Notes under the pieces: generated by a model | Told to the model about the DNA's origin: nothing | Databases searched by the model: none | Seen by the model: only the letters and a program-made list of their open reading frames with translations | Part shown: positions 34,190-42,532 of the stretch, piece after piece | Position numbering within the stretch: position 1 is the stretch's first letter | Layout: the number at the start of each line of letters is the position of its first letter | Assembly: GCA_001896885.1 (NCBI GenBank) | Contig: MKRJ01000011.1 | Coordinates: forward strand, 1-64,000 | Length of the DNA stretch: 64,000 nucleotides | DNA from: Rhizobiales bacterium 65-79 | Lineage (GTDB): Bacteria > Pseudomonadota > Alphaproteobacteria > Rhizobiales > Rhizobiaceae | Direction of reading: 5' to 3' | Translations under genes and position numbers: made by a program

Positions 34190-34591
34190 AGCCGTGAAGG
34201 CACGCACGATGAGAAAGCCGATGGTCGCGGCGGACGCCGTCAGGAACGTTCCCCAGCACAAATCAGCGACCGTCACCACGGCCGGCCAGTTTCGCAACGT
34301 CGCCTGATTGGTCAAGTCGTAGGTCGCATACGCGAAGAATCCGAGGAAGGCGCCGTAGAGCGCGGCCGTTGTCCAGCGCTCGCTGGCAAGGGCCGGGGCG
34401 ACGGCGAAGAATACGATGCCCGCAATGTAAATCAGATAGAAGAGCATCGCCGGCACAGGTCGGAAGCTCTCCAGCAGCATGTCGCCCATCAGCGGCCGGT
34501 AAAGCCGTTGTGCCGCGAGCGTCAGCCAGATGGCGTCGATTGCGAGAAACACCACGCCGGTCGCGACATAGGCGATTCCATAGGTCTTCAA
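34181..34591 (-). CDS. DUF2177 family membrane protein
   Basis: A 136-aa protein with four membrane segments (IAYVATGVVFLAIDAIWLTL at the N-terminus, FYLIYIAGIVFFAVAP and the FFAYATYDLTNQATLRNW motif of DUF2177). The ATG at 34591 is about 26 bp below a predicted sigma-E transcription start, so it appears to be an outlying member of the same stress regulon although on the opposite strand. Function unknown. Confidence 0.87.
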   Translation of the reverse strand: MKTYGIAYVATGVVFLAIDAIWLTLAAQRLYRPLMGDMLLESFRPVPAMLFYLIYIAGIVFFAVAPALASERWTTAALYGAFLGFFAYATYDLTNQATLRNWPAVVTVADLCWGTFLTASAATIGFLIVRAFTASS

Positions 34592-34623
34592 GAGCGCTTC
34601 CCTTCATGGGCCGAGGTCGAATG

Positions 34624-34652
34624 TGTTACGCGCCGTCGAAGGGATCGGATCA
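34624..34652 (-). promoter_or_regulatory. Sigma-E-type promoter for the DUF2177 gene
   Basis: Minus strand TGATCC (34652-34647), 18 bp, TAACA (34628-34624): a perfect -35 element and one mismatch in the -10 relative to TGATCC-N18-TAAGA. It is placed correctly for a start at 34591. Confidence 0.65.
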
Positions 34653-35071
34653 CCCTCGCCCGGCGGATGCGAACCGGGCCGGCGATGCCGGTGTAAAAAG
34701 GCAGAGGAATCGTCACGCCATGGCGTTCGGGGGCCGAGGCGATGATTCGGCGTGCCGCGAAATCTGTGGAAAGTCGCCGCACGGGCGTTGTCCCGAAGGG
34801 CTTGGCTAAGCGGCGACGGCAAATGCCCGCGTGCGAACTGCGCCGTGGTGGTCAGGACTTTACGCGATGGATCTATGGATCAGGGATATGGACAAGCGCG
34901 AGGATGCCGCGCGTGAACCCGAAGTTGGCAAATTGACGCCGGGCAGTCCGGAGTGACAGCATAGCGTAAACGCTTGCTGCCCGACGATCAGGACCAGCTA
35001 TCGGTTTCCCGCTCGGCGGTTCCCGATAAAGCGACCGGCATTGTCGATCTTGCCGGTCGCCGGGAGGTCCC
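34653..35071. other. Intergenic region without a supported gene
   Basis: About 420 bp between the sigma-E site and the RHH gene. Open frames are short, GC-biased and without ribosome sites. It contains no tRNA, and no convincing terminator was found, although genes on both sides are on the minus strand. Confidence 0.5.
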
Positions 35072-35392
35072 TCATTCGGTTTGGACGAGCTTCTGCAATG
35101 TCGGGGAATTCAAGTCGGACATCGCGGAATCGGCAAGCTGGCTGACTTTTTCCGGGGTCTTGTCCGACACAAGCCAAAAGATCTTGGCAATTTCGCTGAG
35201 CAGCCCGAGACGGATCAGTTCCGTCATCGCCTCGGACTGTTCGGCGATCCCGTGCGCCGAACGCCACCCTTCCGCCGCGGCCATCTGCTCATCGGTTAGC
35301 TTGACGAGAACGCAATGTCGTCTTGCCGCGTTTTGCTTCGGAAGTGAAAACTCCCTGAGATTTTCGGCACTAGAACGACCAGCCCGCATCAT
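35072..35392 (-). CDS. Small ribbon-helix-helix-like protein
   Basis: A 106-aa protein from ATG 35392, which follows GGGAGG at 8-bp spacing; upstream in-frame residues lack such a site. The middle reads HCVLVKLTDEQMAAAEGWRS, then EAMTELIRLGLL, the pattern of ribbon-helix-helix (CopG/MetJ-like) DNA-binding domains. A charged helical tail follows (SDKTPEKVSQLADSAMSDL). It lies 140 bp after the response regulator on the same strand and may belong to the phytochrome operon. DNA binding is inferred. Confidence 0.65.
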   Translation of the reverse strand: MMRAGRSSAENLREFSLPKQNAARRHCVLVKLTDEQMAAAEGWRSAHGIAEQSEAMTELIRLGLLSEIAKIFWLVSDKTPEKVSQLADSAMSDLNSPTLQKLVQTE

Positions 35393-35533
35393 AAGCACGA
35401 CCTCCCGGTTACCGTGCAGGCAGTAAGTTTCAAGCCCATACCTGCAGGTGAATGCTCCCCACACGAATTTATGGACAAAAGTGCCGGCGTTGCTATTTCG
35501 GTTATTCCGCTACGTATAAAATGCGTATGCCGG

Positions 35534-36163
35534 CTATCGCGGCCTGTTCGGGGTCATGCGGATCAGGTCGGCCAGCCCGTGCGCCTCCATCTTCTCGCGG
35601 ATGCGCGCCCGGTGGATCTCGACCGTGCGCTGGCTTATGCGGAGTTGATCGGCGACCTGCTTGTTGGTCATGCCCAGGACCACGTGATCGAGCACTTCCT
35701 TCTCGCGATCGGTCAGCCTTGCCAGCCGCTCCGTCACGGCGTCCGGCGGGATCGGCGCCTGGGGCCGGTCGGCCCAGCGACGGGCGGCGGCGTCGATAGC
35801 TCCGAGCACCTGTTCCTGGGAACCGGGCTTCTCGATGAAGTCCACGGCACCCGCCCGCATGGCTTCCACCGCCAGTGGAACGTCGCCATAGGCCGTGAGG
35901 ATGATGACCGGAAAGCTCGGAGCCTTGGTCACCAGAAGTTTCTGCAATTCGATGCCGTTCGTGCCGGGCATCCGCAGGTCGATGAAAACGCATAGCCCTT
36001 TTTGCGGATCGAACCGCGCAAGGAAATCCTCGGCCGACGGAAATGCGAAAGGGTGGAAGCCGTGCGCGGACAACAGGGCACAAAGCGAATCCCGCACGGA
36101 TTCGTCATCGTCGACGATGTAGACGGATTTGCGTTCTCCTGGCTCAGCCATCACGCTTGCCAT
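35534..36163 (-). CDS. FixJ-family response regulator
   Basis: A 209-aa two-domain regulator. The receiver domain (VYIVDDDESVRDSL; phosphorylated Asp62 in FIDLRMPG; Lys in FIEKPG) is followed by a LuxR-type helix-turn-helix (LTDREKEVLDHVV, ISQRTVEIHRARI). It overlaps the 3' end of the bacteriophytochrome kinase gene by 20 bp and is surely its partner. Targets are not visible here; the neighbouring ppsR and photosynthesis genes are candidates. Confidence 0.93.
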   Translation of the reverse strand: MASVMAEPGERKSVYIVDDDESVRDSLCALLSAHGFHPFAFPSAEDFLARFDPQKGLCVFIDLRMPGTNGIELQKLLVTKAPSFPVIILTAYGDVPLAVEAMRAGAVDFIEKPGSQEQVLGAIDAAARRWADRPQAPIPPDAVTERLARLTDREKEVLDHVVLGMTNKQVADQLRISQRTVEIHRARIREKMEAHGLADLIRMTPNRPR

Positions 36164-38435
36164 TTTTGTTCAAAGTGAAGACGAATCGGGCGCCGCCCTG
36201 CATCGGTTCGTTCCAGATCCTGCCTCCGTGCGCTTCCACGATGGACCGGGCAAGGGACAGGCCAATACCCATGCCACTGGTGGTGGAATTGTGAAACGGC
36301 TCAAAGAGCGTTTTTTGAATGTCCAGATCAATGCCCGTGCCTGTGTCGATGACGGATATTTCGACGAGATTGCCATCGAACCGCGTCGACACGGTGAGGA
36401 CCCTGGCGGCGCTCTCGGACATCGCGGACAGGCTGTTGCGGACGAGATTCAGGATCACTTGGCCGATCTGAACCGGATCGGCCTGAATGAGCGGCAGGCC
36501 TTCCATGAAATCCAAAACGATTTGGGGACGCGCCTCGTGGGTAGCGACGAGGGCCAGCTCGAGGCCTTGCCGGATCACGGCATGCAGGTCGATCGGCTCA
36601 AGCGTGATCTCGCCTTGGGCGATGAAACTGCGGAGCCGGCGGACGAGGTCGGCGGCCCGGAACGATTCCGCTACGGCGCTGTCCATCAGGCGCTCGATCC
36701 CGGCAGGCACGTTCAGATCGTAGTTCTTCAACTCCTGGCGGCAGGCATTGACATAATTCGTCACCGCCGTGAGCGGCTGGTTCAATTCATGAGCCAGAGC
36801 CGACGCCAGCTCGCCGATCGAGCGGTTGTGCGCCGCATCCAGAAGGACGAGGCGTATTCGCGCCTCCTCCGCCTCGGCCTGGCTGCGGGCGGCAACGGCG
36901 GCCCGCTCGCGGTCGAGGCTGTTCATGGCGAACAGCGCCCGGCGGGTGATCCTGAGTATTTCGCTATCGATGTTCGTGAACGGCTTGCTGCGGCCGCGCC
37001 TCTCCTCCCGCCAAAGCGCGAAAGATCCACGGGGCGAGAGCCGGATCGATCCGTCCTCGAGCGGGGTGCCGAGCTTTTCCGGTCTTCCGGCCCACCGGAT
37101 AGTGTGCTCGAACGCCTTGCGAAAAAGGATGAGCCAATCCTTGCCGTCTTCGGAAAGCTCCATCATCGCCGCTCCCGCGATCTCTTCGCTTCCCTCCGGG
37201 CCATCCGATTCAACCATGCCGAACAGGTTGTCGGTGGTTGCCACGCCGTTGACGAGGGCGGGCCTCAATGCGGAGTAATCCGTTTCGGGGCCAGGCACCT
37301 TGCCGATCTCGATCCGCCTGTCGCCGAGATTGAGGATCATCCCCTCGGCGCTGCATTGCTCCATGAGCATGTCGGCATGGTCGCGAACGACATTGCGGAG
37401 GGGTTTGCCTTTCCGCGCGTCTCGCTCGATGGCGAACGCCGTTTTTTCCGCGCGAATGCTCTGGCGCAATTGGACGGTGTTCTCCAGGCTCTGCAAAAGG
37501 GCCGAGATCGTCCCCCCGAGGAGCTCGCAGAAGCGCAGCCTGCTCCAGTTCAGATGCAGCGGAGCATAGTGATGGCAGGCGACGAGCCCCCACAGCTCAT
37601 TGTTCGAAATGATGGAAATCGACATGCTGGCGCCGACTCCCATGTTGTTGAGATATTCGACATGGACCGGCGCCACCGCGCGGAGCTTGGAAAAAGTCAG
37701 ATCGAGAGGCGTTTTTGATCCGGCATCGGCAACCACGCCCCCTCGCGTCATGATCGGCACCGGTCGGGCGTTGATGTCGGGAATGACGCGAATGACATTC
37801 AACACGAAATGGCGCCTCGCCGGGTCCGGAATATCCGAAGCGGGATAATGAAGCCCCAGGAAGCTGTCGTCGCGTACGGTGCTTTCGGCGATGACCTCGC
37901 CGTGCTTGTCCTCGGCAAAACGATAGATCATGACGCGATCGAAACCGGTGACTTCCCGCACGATTCGCGCGCCGGACTGAGCAAGTTCGGTCAGCGTCTC
38001 CGGTTTGATCAGCTCGGATATGATCCGCTGGCGGACGAGGTCCTCCTCCCACATCACCGCGGGCCCGTCCTGCAGCGGCACGAACTCCAGGATTATTCGC
38101 TTTTCATAGCGGTGCGGATAGCACTCCAGCCGGACCGTGGCGCCGTCCGGCTTGGCGACGGTGACGAACCAGGGCCTGAGCAGATCGGGCATGGTCGGCG
38201 CGACGGCTCTCTTCGAGAGTTCCGCGCATTGCTCGGCTCCCAGGAGCGCCGAGAGCGGTCCGCCCAGCAGTTCAGCACAGGGACGGCCGAAGAAAATGTC
38301 GGTATTGGCGCTCGCGAATTCGACCGCAAGCGTCTCCTGGTCCACCGCAATCAGAGCTCCGTTGGGCTGAATGGCGCCGATCATGTGGATCGGCTCGGCA
38401 TCGCACGACGTCAGGTCGATCGATTGCGTCAACAC
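36144..38435 (-). CDS. bphP: Bacteriophytochrome histidine kinase
   Basis: About 763 aa. The N-terminal PAS domain has the biliverdin-linking Cys11 (SCDAEPIHMIGAIQPNG). A GAF domain follows with YPASDIPDPARR, then a PHY domain with the tongue motif PRGSF. The C-terminus is a full kinase: His549 in ALAHELNQPL, N-box (VILNLVRNSLSAM), and G-boxes (DTGTGID; GMGIGLSLA). GTG 38435 (or TTG 38432) overlaps the heme oxygenase stop; the open frame extends upstream but only as antisense to that gene. Red/far-red sensing with phosphotransfer to the FixJ-type regulator is expected. Confidence 0.93.
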   Translation of the reverse strand: MLTQSIDLTSCDAEPIHMIGAIQPNGALIAVDQETLAVEFASANTDIFFGRPCAELLGGPLSALLGAEQCAELSKRAVAPTMPDLLRPWFVTVAKPDGATVRLECYPHRYEKRIILEFVPLQDGPAVMWEEDLVRQRIISELIKPETLTELAQSGARIVREVTGFDRVMIYRFAEDKHGEVIAESTVRDDSFLGLHYPASDIPDPARRHFVLNVIRVIPDINARPVPIMTRGGVVADAGSKTPLDLTFSKLRAVAPVHVEYLNNMGVGASMSISIISNNELWGLVACHHYAPLHLNWSRLRFCELLGGTISALLQSLENTVQLRQSIRAEKTAFAIERDARKGKPLRNVVRDHADMLMEQCSAEGMILNLGDRRIEIGKVPGPETDYSALRPALVNGVATTDNLFGMVESDGPEGSEEIAGAAMMELSEDGKDWLILFRKAFEHTIRWAGRPEKLGTPLEDGSIRLSPRGSFALWREERRGRSKPFTNIDSEILRITRRALFAMNSLDRERAAVAARSQAEAEEARIRLVLLDAAHNRSIGELASALAHELNQPLTAVTNYVNACRQELKNYDLNVPAGIERLMDSAVAESFRAADLVRRLRSFIAQGEITLEPIDLHAVIRQGLELALVATHEARPQIVLDFMEGLPLIQADPVQIGQVILNLVRNSLSAMSESAARVLTVSTRFDGNLVEISVIDTGTGIDLDIQKTLFEPFHNSTTSGMGIGLSLARSIVEAHGGRIWNEPMQGGARFVFTLNKNGKRDG

Positions 38436-39085
38436 GGGTTGCGGCTCCCTTGGAGCAGCGCGTCGTTCCAATTGTCCAGCCAGGTCGCAAAGGAACGGAA
38501 TGCCATCTTCGCGCCGCCGATCATCGGGCCTTTCGCATGGTCGGTGGTCGCCAGGCCCTCGATCAGCCTGCACGTCATGGCCCAGCGCTTCGGAGCGGCC
38601 TCGCGGCACCATTTCCAATAGGCATTCCCCCTCGATCCGGTCCTTTCCATGAGCGCGTCGGTTGAAGCGCAGAGTACCGAGGCGCCGAGCAAGGAGCCCT
38701 CGAAGACGTAAAGGGCGCCTCCGAGCGCTTCGATCGAGTCCAGGCGAAGATGGCGCCCGGCCGGCCGCCCGTTCGAAGAGGTTGGAGCGTCCGCACCAAG
38801 CATGGCGAGATCGCTGGCCAGGATGGCGGTTCGCGGTTCGTATCTGAACCCGAGGCGGTCGAGGCCGAACTGGTCGCAAGCCTGCTCCAACGGCTTGTCG
38901 AGGTCCGAATAGAATCCGTGGAAAGCCAGCATCAAGCTTCGATAGCCGTCGAAGCTCAGTTTTCCGCCGATCAGCGCGGCGAATGCAGGATGCCCGTCCA
39001 GTTCATCATGCTCCGCCCGGGTCTCACGGCGAAGCACGAAGCGAAACGTTTCGGCTTCCGATCTCGTCTCGGCCCAAGCTGACAA
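38429..39085 (-). CDS. bphO: Biliverdin-producing heme oxygenase
   Basis: About 218 aa of the bacterial heme oxygenase family: heme-ligand His in RRETRAEHDELDGHPAF, later GGALYVFEGSLLGA and TTDHAKGPM. TTG 39085 follows GAGGGAG at good spacing and gives the usual length; the in-frame ATG at 39208 would place the PpsR box inside the gene. It makes biliverdin, the phytochrome chromophore, and is immediately upstream of and overlapping bphP. It is divergent from ppsR, with one PpsR box between them. Confidence 0.88.
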   Translation of the reverse strand: MSAWAETRSEAETFRFVLRRETRAEHDELDGHPAFAALIGGKLSFDGYRSLMLAFHGFYSDLDKPLEQACDQFGLDRLGFRYEPRTAILASDLAMLGADAPTSSNGRPAGRHLRLDSIEALGGALYVFEGSLLGASVLCASTDALMERTGSRGNAYWKWCREAAPKRWAMTCRLIEGLATTDHAKGPMIGGAKMAFRSFATWLDNWNDALLQGSRNPC

Positions 39086-39162
39086 GCAGAATGCTCCCTC
39101 TATCTCGCCGGCCGCTTTGCCGGTGGGTGATGCGGACTGATCCGCCTCGACGACAGATTTAG

Positions 39163-39180
39163 TGTAACGCCATTGTGACA
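39163..39180. promoter_or_regulatory. PpsR/CrtJ box between bphO and ppsR
   Basis: TGTAACGCCATTGTGACA, a perfect TGT-N12-ACA. It can serve both divergent units: autoregulation of ppsR and control of the heme oxygenase-phytochrome operon. Confidence 0.65.
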
Positions 39181-39328
39181 GATGCGGCAATGCAGCACTG
39201 GACAACACCGGCGATTAATAGCAAAAGCGGGCGGAAGCGGCGAGGGCCGGCCGGCGCTTATTCGGCGACCTTGGTTCTCTCGCAACCGATCGTCGCTTCT
39301 TTCGGCTCAACAAGTCGGACTTCATTGC

Positions 39329-40726
39329 ATGACCGCCGAATTCCAACATCCCGAAACGCATCTTCTGCAGGCGGATGTGCGCACGGTCGCAAGTCTGCTG
39401 TCTGCCGCCGCGGACCTTACCCTTGTGGTGGACGGCAACGACGTCATCGACGACCTGTCGCATAATTTGGACCAGGCTTCCTCCGGAGGGATCGCGGCTT
39501 GGCGCGGTCAGCCGGTCGAAAGCGTCGTGCGCGGCAGCAGCCGTCCCGTTCTCAAGAAAATGCTCCGGTCGGCGCGCGAGGGCGATCCCGCGACGCGCTT
39601 CGACGTCAACCACCTGCTCGAAGGGGAAAGGGACCTGCCTGTTCAGTATTCCGCTTTCAGCGTCGGGGGCGGTCAGACGGTCCTGCTCGGTCGCGATCTG
39701 CGCGTGGTGGCCGAACTTCAGTCCAGGCTTCTGGTCAACAGGCAGTCGCTGGAGCGGAACACCAGGAACCAGCGGCAGGCGGAGGCCCACTACCGCCTTC
39801 TCTTCGAAACCGCGTCGGAAGCGATCGTGATCGTGGACGCCGTCAGCGGCAAGATTCGCGAGGCCAATCCGCGCGCCGCGGCAATTCTCGGCTTCGCCAA
39901 CGCGGGCCTCAGCGGAAGGAAGCTTTCCGCTTTGTTCCAGAAACACCAACAGGCCGATGTTCAGGCTATGCTCGCCGGGGTCTTGGCGTCCGGCACGCCT
40001 GTGACGCTCGACCTGTCTGGCGGTCAGGACGACAGGGGCCTCACGCTTGCAGCCGAGCTTTTCCGCGCCGGCGACCTGCGGCTGATCATGGTGCGCGTAT
40101 CGCAGCCGGACGCCGCCAGCGGGCGGGAAGCGGAATCCGACCTCGGCCTGGACGCCATCGTGCGCAACGCCGCGGAAGGCATTCTGCTGACGGACGAACA
40201 GGGCAAGGTGCTGTGGGCCAACGAGTCGTTCCTGGGGCTTGCCGGCGTGCCTCTCGCGGCGCACGTCGTCGGCAGGGCGTTCGGCGATTTCTTCCAGTGG
40301 AGCGGCATCGAGCAGGACGTGCTGCTGCAAAACGTCCGCATGCACGGTCGAGTCCAGGCCTTCGCGGGCACGGTCAAAGGCGCTAACGGGCAGACGACCG
40401 ACGTCGATCTTTCCGCCGTCGCCATGCTGGATCGCAGCCCGCCAGGGTATGGGTTCGTCATCCGCCAGCTTTCCCCCGAAGGCGCGCGGCAGGGGCGCGG
40501 CAACAGCGACCTGACGCGAACGGCCGAGAACCTCGTGGAAATGATCGGCCGCGTACCGATGAAGGATCTGGTGCGCGACACGACCGACGTGATCGAAAAA
40601 ATGTGCATCGAGGCCGCGCTCAACCTGACCGGCAACAACCGGGCCTCGGCTGCAAGGGTGCTCGGCCTCAGCCGGCAGGCGCTCTATCTCAAGATGAACA
40701 GGTTCGGCATAGCCAGCGACGAATAG
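39329..40726 (+). CDS. ppsR: Photosynthesis gene regulator PpsR (CrtJ)
   Basis: A 465-aa protein, matching the about 464-aa R. sphaeroides PpsR. It has an N-terminal domain plus two PAS domains (YRLLFETASEAIVIVDAVSG; VRNAAEGILLTDEQGKVLWA) and a Fis-type helix-turn-helix at the C-terminus (NNRASAARVLGLSRQALYLK). ATG 39329 is chosen because the upstream in-frame extension to 39182 has no similarity. Cys426, just before the recognition helices, is its only cysteine and equals Cys424 of R. sphaeroides. It represses bch, crt and light-harvesting genes at TGT-N12-ACA sites, several of which lie in this window. Confidence 0.95.
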   Translation: MTAEFQHPETHLLQADVRTVASLLSAAADLTLVVDGNDVIDDLSHNLDQASSGGIAAWRGQPVESVVRGSSRPVLKKMLRSAREGDPATRFDVNHLLEGERDLPVQYSAFSVGGGQTVLLGRDLRVVAELQSRLLVNRQSLERNTRNQRQAEAHYRLLFETASEAIVIVDAVSGKIREANPRAAAILGFANAGLSGRKLSALFQKHQQADVQAMLAGVLASGTPVTLDLSGGQDDRGLTLAAELFRAGDLRLIMVRVSQPDAASGREAESDLGLDAIVRNAAEGILLTDEQGKVLWANESFLGLAGVPLAAHVVGRAFGDFFQWSGIEQDVLLQNVRMHGRVQAFAGTVKGANGQTTDVDLSAVAMLDRSPPGYGFVIRQLSPEGARQGRGNSDLTRTAENLVEMIGRVPMKDLVRDTTDVIEKMCIEAALNLTGNNRASAARVLGLSRQALYLKMNRFGIASDE

Positions 40727-40765
40727 GCGGCTGCGCTGGGATCGCTTCGTGACCTGCCGGGCTAT

Positions 40766-40782
40766 GGCCGCTACGCGCGGCC
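40766..40782 (+). terminator. Possible terminator of ppsR
   Basis: GC stem GGCCGC-TACGC-GCGGCC followed by GTTCGATTT, 40 bp after the ppsR stop. The T-run is interrupted, so support is moderate. Confidence 0.35.
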
Positions 40783-40899
40783 GTTCGATTTGGCCATGGC
40801 GATCACCTTTCCGATCCTTGTGGCCGCTGACAATTTCCGCCGTGCCGCTATATGATGCCAACGTCGGGAAAACGGCATCGGTATCGCGGCGCCAGCCTG

Positions 40900-41373
40900 A
40901 TGGAGGCTCGCATTTCCTTCGATTGGTCCCTTCTCGTGTTCTTCCTGCTGATGGTCGTCAACGGGATTAGCGGCGTGCTGTTTCAGCCTGGCGAGTGGTA
41001 CAGCGGCCTGCGCAAGCCGGGCTGGACGCCGCCGAACTGGCTTTTCGGGCCGGTCTGGATGGTGCTCTACGTGATGATCGCCATCGCCGGTTGGCTCGTA
41101 TGGCGCGGCGCTACGCCCGGCATTGCGATCTGGCTGTGGGGCCTGCAGCTTGTCGTGAATTTTGGCTGGTCGGGGCTCTTTTTCGGCATGCGCCGCATGG
41201 ATCTCGCCTTCTACGGCGTCGTCTTGCTGTGGCTGCTGATCGCCGCCTTCATCGTCCTGGCGGCACCCATATCGGCGGTCGCGGCTCTGCTTTTCGTGCC
41301 CTATCTGGTTTGGGTGACGATTGCCGGCGCGCTGAACTGGACCGTCTGGCGGATGAACCCGGCACGGGGATGA
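40900..41373 (+). CDS. tspO: TspO/MBR family protein
   Basis: A 157-aa outer-membrane tryptophan-rich sensory protein with five hydrophobic helices and many Trp residues. The family signature RKPGWTPPNWLFGPVWMVLY and WSGLFFGMRRMDLAF are present. ATG 40900 gives the standard N-terminus. TspO binds porphyrins and, in R. sphaeroides, lowers photosynthesis gene expression under oxygen through the AppA/PpsR path. It stands between ppsR and hemC, and converges with hemC. Confidence 0.93.
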   Translation: MEARISFDWSLLVFFLLMVVNGISGVLFQPGEWYSGLRKPGWTPPNWLFGPVWMVLYVMIAIAGWLVWRGATPGIAIWLWGLQLVVNFGWSGLFFGMRRMDLAFYGVVLLWLLIAAFIVLAAPISAVAALLFVPYLVWVTIAGALNWTVWRMNPARG

Positions 41374-41410
41374 CACGGCGCGGCTCGATCGGTTGCGCCA
41401 AAAGCGCGTT

Positions 41411-42346
41411 TCACGCCGGCATCCAGCTTTCGAAAAAGGCCGCTCCGGCCCTGTCTCTTATGCTTGCGCCGGCTTGAGCGCCGATGCGTTCCGCATCGGC
41501 CGCCGGGCCTTCGGCCGCGATTTCATGGCAGACGGTGCCGTCGGGCGTGATGATCAGCCCGGCAAAGGACAGCCTGCCGCCCTCGATCGTCGCATGGCCG
41601 GCGATGGGCGTGCGGCAAGACCCGTCGAGCGCGGCCAGGAAGGCTCGCTCGCACGCCAGGCTATGTCCGGTCGACACGTCGTGGATTGCCGACAGCATCG
41701 CCTCGACGCCGGCATCTCCGGCGCGGTTCTCGATACAGATGGCGCCCTGTCCGGGCGCCGGCGGAAAGACGTCCAGCCTCATCAGGTCGCTCGCCAGATC
41801 CTGCATGCCGAGCCGCTTCAGCCCGGCATAGGCGAGGATGGTGGCGTCGGCGACGCCCTCGTCGAGCTTTCGCAACCGGGTCTGAACGTTGCCGCGGAAC
41901 TGGACCACGTCGAGATCCGGCCGCATCCGCCGGATCAGGGCCTGCCTGCGCAGGGAAGAGGAGCCGATCCGGGCGCCGCGCGGCAAGTCGGCGATCGATC
42001 CGGCGGTATTGCAGATGAACGCATCGCGCGGGTCCTGGCGGGGCAGGAACGTCGAAAGCGCCAGGCCGTCCGGGAGCTTCGTCGGCATATCCTTCGAGGA
42101 ATGCACGGCGATATCGATGCGGCCGGCGATCAGCGCCTCCTCGATCTCCTTGGTGAACAGCCCCTTGCCGCCCGCCTCCGACAAGGGACGATCCTGGATG
42201 CGATCGCCGCTGGTGGAGATGACGACGATCTCGAAAGCATGCTGGGGCAGGGCGTGGGCAGCCATCAGCCGCGCCCGGGTTTCATGCGCCTGCGCCAAGG
42301 CCAGCAGGCTGCCGCGCGTGCCGATCTTAAGCGTCTTCGCCTGCAT
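41411..42346 (-). CDS. hemC: Hydroxymethylbilane synthase (porphobilinogen deaminase)
   Basis: A 311-aa cytosolic enzyme joining four porphobilinogens into hydroxymethylbilane. The N-terminus [14 protein letters not shown], the substrate loop HSSKDMPT and the cofactor loop LDGSCRTP (dipyrromethane-binding Cys) are intact. It is transcribed after dxs, but two large hairpins (42368-42532) fill the gap, so cotranscription is doubtful. Its presence at the PGC edge supplies porphyrin for bacteriochlorophyll. Confidence 0.96.
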   Translation of the reverse strand: MQAKTLKIGTRGSLLALAQAHETRARLMAAHALPQHAFEIVVISTSGDRIQDRPLSEAGGKGLFTKEIEEALIAGRIDIAVHSSKDMPTKLPDGLALSTFLPRQDPRDAFICNTAGSIADLPRGARIGSSSLRRQALIRRMRPDLDVVQFRGNVQTRLRKLDEGVADATILAYAGLKRLGMQDLASDLMRLDVFPPAPGQGAICIENRAGDAGVEAMLSAIHDVSTGHSLACERAFLAALDGSCRTPIAGHATIEGGRLSFAGLIITPDGTVCHEIAAEGPAADAERIGAQAGASIRDRAGAAFFESWMPA

Positions 42347-42367
42347 CTGGTCCGTATGCCGAGCGAT

Positions 42368-42440
42368 CTAGTGGTTCGTTTCCAACATTTGCATCCCATT
42401 TGTATCGAGCGCGAGGCAAATGTTGGAAACGAACCACTAG
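42368..42440. repeat. Long palindrome A (25-bp arms)
   Basis: Perfect inverted repeat: the 25-base arm 42368-42392 (beginning CTAGTGGTTCGTTTCC) is the exact reverse complement of 42416-42440. The 23-base loop includes ATCCCATTTGTATCG. It fills part of the hemC-dxs gap and would make a very stable RNA stem. The size and CTAGTGG ends resemble dispersed palindromic repeats of rhizobial genomes. Confidence 0.8.
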
Positions 42441-42453
42441 CAAGTTTATGATT

Positions 42454-42532
42454 CTAGTGGAATTTTCGAATTTAACATTCGATTCGGACGCTGACATCAC
42501 GCGGGTATCGAATGTTAAATTCATTCCACTAG
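42454..42532. repeat. Long palindrome B, supplies the dxs stop codon
   Basis: Imperfect inverted repeat 13 bp from palindrome A: arms 42454-42483 and 42507-42532, matching except for a 4-base bulge (TTTC) in the left arm. The ends are CTAGTGGAAT / ATTCCACTAG, so it shares the CTAGTGG terminus with A although the inner sequence differs. The minus-strand TAG stop of dxs (42531-42529) is formed by its right end. Confidence 0.78.

Noticed and set aside
36144-38879. A 911-residue form of the phytochrome starting at 38879
   Set aside because: The first ~148 residues are antisense to the heme oxygenase gene and Arg/Pro-rich; the conserved SCDAEPIH start follows GTG 38435.
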